Notes under the pieces: model-generated
The model's database searches: none
The model's input: the letters and a program-made list of their open reading frames with translations, nothing else
Told to the model about the DNA's origin: nothing
In this document: in pieces, positions 59,260-64,000 of the stretch
Layout of the letters: the number at the start of each line of letters is the position of its first letter
Position numbering within the stretch: position 1 is the stretch's first letter
Position numbers and translations under genes: made by a program
Source: Curvibacter microcysteis
GTDB lineage: Bacteria > Pseudomonadota > Gammaproteobacteria > Burkholderiales > Burkholderiaceae_C
Reading direction: 5' to 3' (one strand)
Assembly: GCF_028649435.1 (NCBI RefSeq)
Contig: NZ_JAQSIN010000002.1
DNA length: 64,000 nucleotides

Positions 59260-60507
59260 ATGAGAATGCCTGTGATGCTGGGTGCTGCCTTGGTGGCACT
59301 TGCCTGCGGCATTCCGGCAGCGGGGCAGACCCCCGTGCCAGGCCCTGTGTCGACGGAGTTGAAAAGCCGTTTGGATGCCCTGATTGCCGATGGCAGTTAC
59401 AACGATGCCTTGGCCTTGATTGAGCGGGTGGAGCGCCAGGGGGCACTGCCACCCGACATGCAGCTCAAGCGCGGCATTGTCTTGATGCAGTTGGGCGATA
59501 CCGACGAAGCGCGCCGAGTTTTTGAGCGACTGCGTGACAGCTACCCGCAACAGGCGGCGCCGTATGTGAACCTGGCCGCCATCCATGCGCGCAGCGACGA
59601 CTTGGAAGGGGCCCGTGAGGCCCTGGCCAAGGCCGCGAGCTTGGCGCCCAAGCAAGCCAGTCACCATGAGAGTCTGGGCAAGATCCACCTTGGTTTGGCG
59701 TGGAAGAGTTTCAAGCTGGCCGCGGACTTGGACCCCAATCGCCAAGCGTTGTTGCGCAAGAACCAAGTCATTGAGTCTTTGATCCGGGACGGGGCGGTGG
59801 TCGATTCAGCACCCAAGCCGGTGTCACAGCCCGCGGCGGCATCCAACGAAGCGGTGACCGCGGCACTGCCGGCACGGGTGCCGACTCCGACGGCTTTGGC
59901 GCCTGCCGCTGTGGCTGCAGCGCCCAGTTCGGGCGCCGCGCAAGTCCTTGCAGCGCCTGCTTTGTCCGGGGCATCGCAGATGTCCGTTACCAGGACCGCG
60001 CCGTCTGCTGCACTGGCATCGGCGGTGTCACTCCGGGGGACTGAGCCAGTGCCAAGACCCGTGCCGGCCCCCACCGACGTCGGTGTGGCCTCCGCCCCTG
60101 AAGCGACGGCTTCGAACCCGATGCCCGCCGATGCGGCACTGTGCCCGGCGGCGTCCAAAGCATCTTGTTTAAAGGCCCTGGCGGCCTTGGAGGCTTGGCG
60201 GCTCGATTGGCGTCAGCGTTCGCTGACGGCTTACAGCAGCCATTACCTACCGACCTACCTGCCTGCCGGTTTTAAATCGCGCGGACAGTGGCTTTCATAT
60301 AAAAAACGCGTTTTCGACGAGGCAGGTTTCATTGACGTGTCACTGAAACTCATCAGCGTCAAGGGAGTGGGTGCAGATCGGTTCAGCATTTTGGCGGAGC
60401 AGCGTTACAGCTCGGCCAAATACCGAGATCAAACCAAAAAGCGTTTCGTGCTGTTGATGGATGGCGGTCAATGGCGAATCACGTCAGAACAAAAAGACGA
60501 AACCTAG
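59260..60507 (+). CDS. Exported TPR protein with C-terminal Cds6/NTF2-like domain
   Basis: 415 residues. Signal peptide to about residue 23 (CGIPAAG), TPR-like helical repeats at about 30-145 (LDALIADGSYNDALALIERV, LKRGIVLMQLGDTDEARRVF, VNLAAIHARSDDLEGAREAL), a long Ala/Pro/Val/Thr-rich linker at about 185-300, and a C-terminal ~100-residue domain (WRLDWRQRSLTAYSSHYLP ... VLLMDGGQWRI) resembling the NTF2-like Cds6 domain found beside L,D-transpeptidases. No catalytic Cys is seen. First gene of the EPS region; probably a periplasmic scaffold for polysaccharide or cell-wall assembly. Confidence 0.82.
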   Translation: MRMPVMLGAALVALACGIPAAGQTPVPGPVSTELKSRLDALIADGSYNDALALIERVERQGALPPDMQLKRGIVLMQLGDTDEARRVFERLRDSYPQQAAPYVNLAAIHARSDDLEGAREALAKAASLAPKQASHHESLGKIHLGLAWKSFKLAADLDPNRQALLRKNQVIESLIRDGAVVDSAPKPVSQPAAASNEAVTAALPARVPTPTALAPAAVAAAPSSGAAQVLAAPALSGASQMSVTRTAPSAALASAVSLRGTEPVPRPVPAPTDVGVASAPEATASNPMPADAALCPAASKASCLKALAALEAWRLDWRQRSLTAYSSHYLPTYLPAGFKSRGQWLSYKKRVFDEAGFIDVSLKLISVKGVGADRFSILAEQRYSSAKYRDQTKKRFVLLMDGGQWRITSEQKDET

Positions 60508-60524
60508 TACTCACTCATCCATTC

Positions 60525-61301
60525 ATGCCCTCTGATAACGTTCCAGGTCCCGTGCGCTTGTTCGGGCTTGATATTTTGCCGCTCGATTTTCAGCAATCCA
60601 CTGATTTATTGCTGCATGCCGCTGCCACCAAAGGCCCGAAAGTGGTGGTGACCACCAATGTGGACCACGTAGTGCGATTGAGCCGCGACGCCGAGTTGAA
60701 GGCTTTGTACGCCACCGCGGACTACACCTTTGCCGACGGCATGCCCGTGGTCTGGGCCAGTCGTTGGTTCGGCAAGCCCTTGCCATCGCGCGTGACCGGC
60801 GCTGATCTGTTTGTGGCTTTGTGCCAAAACAGCACAAAGACGGGGCGGCGTGTTTATGTGCTGGGGGGGCGTCCGGGTCAGGAGCAGCTGCTGTTGGACC
60901 GTTACGCCAAGCGTTTTCCTGGGCTGGATGTGGTGGTGCGTTGCCCGCCGATGAATTTTGACCCCCGGGGCGCAGAAGCGGCGGCGATTGTGGCCGACAT
61001 CCGAGCTTGTCAGCCGGCCTTTATCTTTGTCTGCCTGGGCTTTGAAAAGCAGGAGCGCTGGGCCTTGCGCCATGTGCGTCAGTTGGAGTCCGGCGTGATT
61101 GTGTGCGTGGGCGCAGCGCAGGAGTTTGCGCTGGGCCTGAAGCGCCGAGCCCCGCGCTGGATGCAGGACTCGGGCCTCGAGTGGTTCTGGCGCCTGACCT
61201 CCGACCCGGTGCACCTCTGGCGGCGTTACTTGCTGCAAGCGCCGGTGTTTCTTTGGCTGGTCTGGCAGGAGCGGCGCGAACAAGGCCGCTCCGTGGCTTG
61301 A
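60525..61301 (+). CDS. WecG/TagA/CpsF-family glycosyltransferase
   Basis: 258 residues, single GT26 domain. Family motifs: VVTTNVDHVVRLSRD near residue 45 (the T-N-x-D-H/N pattern), ADGMPVVW (catalytic Asp candidate in the A-D-G-M motif), TGADLF and GGRPGQEQ, and C-terminal GLEWFWRL.SDP. The enzyme adds a sugar (such as N-acetylmannosaminuronic acid or similar) to a lipid-linked precursor at the cytoplasmic membrane. ATG at 60525 is used; the preceding gene ends 17 bases before it. Confidence 0.88.
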   Translation: MPSDNVPGPVRLFGLDILPLDFQQSTDLLLHAAATKGPKVVVTTNVDHVVRLSRDAELKALYATADYTFADGMPVVWASRWFGKPLPSRVTGADLFVALCQNSTKTGRRVYVLGGRPGQEQLLLDRYAKRFPGLDVVVRCPPMNFDPRGAEAAAIVADIRACQPAFIFVCLGFEKQERWALRHVRQLESGVIVCVGAAQEFALGLKRRAPRWMQDSGLEWFWRLTSDPVHLWRRYLLQAPVFLWLVWQERREQGRSVA

Positions 61302-61324
61302 TGGCGCTTGGCTGATCGCCCGCA

Positions 61325-62401
61325 TTGACCTTGAAAATATCCATTCTTGCGGCTCATGAACTGAGCGACGACCTTTACAGCGTCTGGCAGGACCTGGCCT
61401 TGTCACGCCCGGAGTTGGGCAGTCCTTTTTATCAGCCGGGTTTTGCTCGCATCATTGGGCAGCAAGCGCTGGATTTGCGCCTGGCGGTGATCGAGCACGA
61501 TGGTCGTGTTTGCGGTTTTTTCCCGCACCACCGCGACCGATGGGGGCGTTTGTCCTCGGCGGGTTACATCCTCAATGACTACCACGGCGTGATCCTGGAG
61601 AAGCGGGCTGAGGTGGCGCCCGAGGCCTTGTTGCGGGCCTGTGGTGGGCGGTATTTCGCTTTCGATCACCTGCCCTTGAGCCAGTCCACTTTTGCGCACC
61701 ATGTGCGCTTTGAAACCAGCTCTCCCATCATGCAGTTGGATGGAGGCATTGAGGCTTACCGCAAGCGCCTTTCGGCCCTGGCGGGCAAGAACTCGGCCGG
61801 CATCTTCCAGTCGGTGGGCAATGCGCGCCGGCGCATCGAGCGCGACATCGGTCCTTTGCGCCTGGAGATGAACAGCCGGGACCCGGCGGCATTTGAGCGC
61901 CTGATTGCCTTGAAGTCGCAACAGTTCCTCAGCACGCTGGGCAGCAATCCCCTGGCGTTTCCCTGGATACGGGGCACCTTGGATCAGGTCTTTGCCACGC
62001 AAGCCGGTCCTTTTTCAGGGCTGTTGTCGGTGCTGTATGCGGGTGACCAGTTGGTGGCCTGCCATTTAGGCTTGCGCCAAGCGGACCAATGCCATATTTG
62101 GTTTATCACGTATGACCCCGCGTTTTCAGCTTATTCGCCGGGCTTGTTGTTGCTCATGGGCATGGCCGAGGCCGCACAAGGAGAGGGTTTGAATTTGTTT
62201 GATTTGGGCCGCGGCACTCAGCCTTATAAATTGCGCTTTCAAACCGGTGCCATTCCTTTGGGGGAGGGGGCGGTTTCCAGTCCGGCCTGGTTGGCTCAGG
62301 CGGTGCTCGCAAAGACTGCCCAAAAACGCTGGTTGAAGACTACAATTTTGGGGCGTGTTTGGCGCTCGGGTAAAGGTCTGGTATCCAGACGATCCTCTTG
62401 A
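61325..62401 (+). CDS. GNAT/FemAB-like acetyltransferase of the CelD/BcsL type (EPS locus)
   Basis: 358 residues with the CelD-like double acyl-CoA-binding fold; words DYHGVILEKRAEV, AYRKRLSALAGKNSAGIFQS and the C-terminal CHLGLRQADQCHIWFITYDPAFSAYSPGLLLLMGMAEAA with GLNLFDLGRGTQPYKLRF near the end, the usual GNAT-type acyl-CoA site. No ATG is available: an in-frame TGA at 61313 leaves only TTG codons (61325 or 61331). Probably acetylates a sugar or lipid in the polysaccharide repeat unit. Follows the GT gene by 23 bases. Confidence 0.82.
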   Translation: MTLKISILAAHELSDDLYSVWQDLALSRPELGSPFYQPGFARIIGQQALDLRLAVIEHDGRVCGFFPHHRDRWGRLSSAGYILNDYHGVILEKRAEVAPEALLRACGGRYFAFDHLPLSQSTFAHHVRFETSSPIMQLDGGIEAYRKRLSALAGKNSAGIFQSVGNARRRIERDIGPLRLEMNSRDPAAFERLIALKSQQFLSTLGSNPLAFPWIRGTLDQVFATQAGPFSGLLSVLYAGDQLVACHLGLRQADQCHIWFITYDPAFSAYSPGLLLLMGMAEAAQGEGLNLFDLGRGTQPYKLRFQTGAIPLGEGAVSSPAWLAQAVLAKTAQKRWLKTTILGRVWRSGKGLVSRRSS

Positions 62402-62522
62402 GTTCGGGACTGTGTTCCACCTGGCTGGCTGGGGCATGGGGTTTTTATCCAGCGTTTGCAGGCCCTCGGCTGCGGCCACATTGACCGTTGAGAATCACAC
62501 GTCCATCCTGAGTGGCTATTGA

Positions 62523-63695
62523 ATGAATTTGTCCTTGCGTCGTCTGTTGATGAGATCCGGAAAGCTCCTGGCGCTGCTGCTCTGCTGCGCCCAGGGTTGG
62601 GCGCCGGCGGCGCCTTTGGTGTCCAACCTGCCGTTTGATTTGGCCTGGGACGGGGCCGCGGCAGCGGTGGAGCCATCCAAGCCAGCACGCGCCGTGCAGG
62701 TCGCACCTGCTGTGGCGCCGACCACAGTTTCCCGTCCGCCCGCCGTGCCGGTCGCTCCCTCAGCCCCCGTCGCTCCCGTAGCGTCGTCAGCTCCCGTGCC
62801 TGTCACCCCAGCCCGCCCAGCGTCGGTTGCCGTGAAGCCCTCGCTTTCGGTTCCCGCGCCGTCGGTGGAGATCAAGTCCGCCGATCTGCCCAAAGCCTCG
62901 CCTGCCGCCGACAGCGCGGCACCCGTGCTGGCAGCTGGCACTGCGGCCATCGGTGCCGGGGATGTGTTGCAGGTCACCGTGTTTGGTCAGCCCGACATGT
63001 CGGCCGAGGTCTCGGTGACCGAGGGCGGCGAGGTCACCTTGCCCCTGATTGGCTTGATCCGCTTGGCTGGCTTGACCTCATCCGATGTCGAAAAGCTGGT
63101 CGCGCGCCGCTTGCGCGAACGTGAGTTCTTGCTCAACCCAGAGGTCTCGGTGACGGTTCGGCAAAACCGCAGCCAGGTGGTGTCGGTGCTGGGCGAGGTG
63201 GTCAAGCCTGGGCGTTACCCCATTCAGGGTCGCTTCACCGTGCTGGACCTGCTGGCCACGGCCGGTGGGCTCACGCCCAAGGCCGATACCGTGGCCTTCT
63301 TGCTGCGCAAGGGCGATGGGTCGGCCAGCGGTGCTGGTGCCGGGACTGACCCGGCGCAGCGCATCCGCATCCCGATCCGGCTGGACCGGGTCAACACCCC
63401 TGACCGCAGCTCTCTCGATCTGGTGCTCAGCAATGACGACATGGTCTACGTCGGGCAGCAGAAGTTCTTCTACATCCTGGGCGAAGTTCGCCGCCCTGGC
63501 AGCTACCCCATGGAGCCCGACCTCAACGTGATGCGTGCCCTGTCGATCAGCGGCGGCGTCACCGAGCGCGGCTCGATGAACCGCATCAACATCCACCGCC
63601 AAGCCGACGCACCCAATGGGCGTGAACTGGCGCCACGCCTCACCGACAGCGTGATGGAAGGCGATGTGATTTACGTGAAAGAACGCATCTTCTGA
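62523..63695 (+). CDS. Polysaccharide export protein, EpsE/Wza-like
   Basis: 390 residues. Signal peptide without a clear lipobox (ALLLCCAQGWAPAAP), a ~100-residue Ala/Pro/Val-rich linker (about 40-135), then the polysaccharide_synt/SLBB module: GAGDVLQVTVFGQPDMSAEV (PES domain at ~140) and VVSVLGEVVKPGRYPIQGR and FFYILGEVRRPGSYPMEP (SLBB repeats). Same sub-family as the EpsE export proteins of betaproteobacterial methanolan-type clusters. Forms the outer-membrane export ring. The long linker between signal and PES domain is not usual in Wza. Chain-length protein starts 25 bases later. Confidence 0.9.
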   Translation: MNLSLRRLLMRSGKLLALLLCCAQGWAPAAPLVSNLPFDLAWDGAAAAVEPSKPARAVQVAPAVAPTTVSRPPAVPVAPSAPVAPVASSAPVPVTPARPASVAVKPSLSVPAPSVEIKSADLPKASPAADSAAPVLAAGTAAIGAGDVLQVTVFGQPDMSAEVSVTEGGEVTLPLIGLIRLAGLTSSDVEKLVARRLREREFLLNPEVSVTVRQNRSQVVSVLGEVVKPGRYPIQGRFTVLDLLATAGGLTPKADTVAFLLRKGDGSASGAGAGTDPAQRIRIPIRLDRVNTPDRSSLDLVLSNDDMVYVGQQKFFYILGEVRRPGSYPMEPDLNVMRALSISGGVTERGSMNRINIHRQADAPNGRELAPRLTDSVMEGDVIYVKERIF

Positions 63696-63720
63696 TGCCC
63701 TGGCCGGACGCGAACACCTG

Positions 63721-64000
63721 ATGAACCACTTTCCGGTTGGATTGACCCTCAATCAGCTCGGTGCCATGCTGAAGTTTCGTCTGCCGACGATCTTCCTGGT
63801 GACCTTGCTGACCATGCTCGCCACCACGGCGGCCGTGCTGCTGATTCCCAAGACCTACACGTCATCGTCGGAGCTGTTCATCGAGTACCGGGTGAACGAC
63901 CCCATCAGCGGGCGGCAGTTTCCCGCCATGCTCGACGAGAGCTACCTGCTGACCCAGGTGGACATCATCCGCAGCAACGAGGTGATCGACCGGGTGATCG
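63721..64000 (+). CDS. Polysaccharide chain-length determinant, EpsF/Wzz-like (3' partial)
   Basis: First 93 codons, open to the window edge. N-terminal cytoplasmic segment, TM1 about 23-42 (LPTIFLVTLLTMLATTAAVLLIP), then SSELFIEYRVNDPISGRQFPA, and DIIRSNEVIDRVI, the start of the periplasmic Wzz fold. Fits the EpsF/VpsO family that copolymerase-regulates polysaccharide length with EpsE. Stop and any C-terminal kinase part are not in view. Confidence 0.88.
   Translation, partial: MNHFPVGLTLNQLGAMLKFRLPTIFLVTLLTMLATTAAVLLIPKTYTSSSELFIEYRVNDPISGRQFPAMLDESYLLTQVDIIRSNEVIDRVI

Overview
The window is a contiguous piece of a high-GC betaproteobacterial chromosome, most likely from the Comamonadaceae (Burkholderiales). 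This is judged from the trimeric Gram-negative porins, the many tripartite-tricarboxylate (Bug/TctC) binding proteins, the tctDE-porin-tctCBA layout, the tig-clpP-clpX-lon block followed by tRNAs, the hpnCDE squalene genes and an EpsE/EpsF-type exopolysaccharide locus. No insertion sequence, phage gene, CRISPR array, rRNA or defence system was seen. The first gene (molybdopterin oxidoreductase) and the last gene (EpsF-like chain-length protein) run off the window.

Layout. 1-6.8 kb: end of an IorB-type molybdenum hydroxylase, then a minus-strand set (porin, acyl-CoA ligase, branched-chain-type binding protein) read away from a LysR gene. 7.1-11.3 kb: two chemoreceptors flanking a CheW. 11.4-18.6 kb: an aldarate (galactarate/talarate) catabolic locus with a LacI-type regulator, two unrelated dehydratases (enolase-superfamily TalrD-like and GarD), a TTT binding protein, an exported SMP-30 lactonase and a GntR/FadR regulator. 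18.6-22.9 kb: LysR, DMT exporter, acetylpolyamine amidohydrolase, NlpC/P60 lipoprotein, Hsp15. 22.9-29.5 kb: a complete tricarboxylate uptake locus (TctE, TctD, porin, TctC, TctB, TctA). 29.6-40 kb: a PAS-containing sigma-54 activator, a small VOC protein, and a Liv-type ABC transporter operon followed by a 3-hydroxybutyrate oligomer hydrolase and an alpha/beta hydrolase. 40-47.7 kb: LonB-like protease, ferrochelatase, HAD phosphatase and hpnE-hpnD-hpnC. 47.8-52.2 kb: RND efflux pair. 52.4-58.9 kb: tRNA-Leu, tig, clpP, clpX, lon, tRNA-Gly, tRNA-Cys. 59.2-64 kb: start of an exopolysaccharide locus.

The most notable observation is an apparently complete, self-contained sigma-54 circuit. A sigma-54 activator gene (29619-31235) lies just upstream of a near-consensus -24/-12 promoter (31908-31923). 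Two identical 11-bp palindromes (31821-31831 and 31845-31855) sit where enhancer sites are expected, and the promoter is followed by the Liv-type transporter operon with the 3HB-oligomer hydrolase downstream. In the same intergenic region, on the opposite strand, a perfect CTGT-N8-ACAG LexA box overlaps the candidate promoter of the VOC gene. Other regulatory DNA that could be read directly includes a pair of LacI-type operators 97 bp apart upstream of the aldarate genes, a LysR T-N11-A dyad at the porin/LysR divide, a TetR-like operator between hpnC and the RND genes with no TetR gene nearby, and a sigma-32-like promoter in front of lon. All assignments come from reading sequence and remembered family features; no searches were run.
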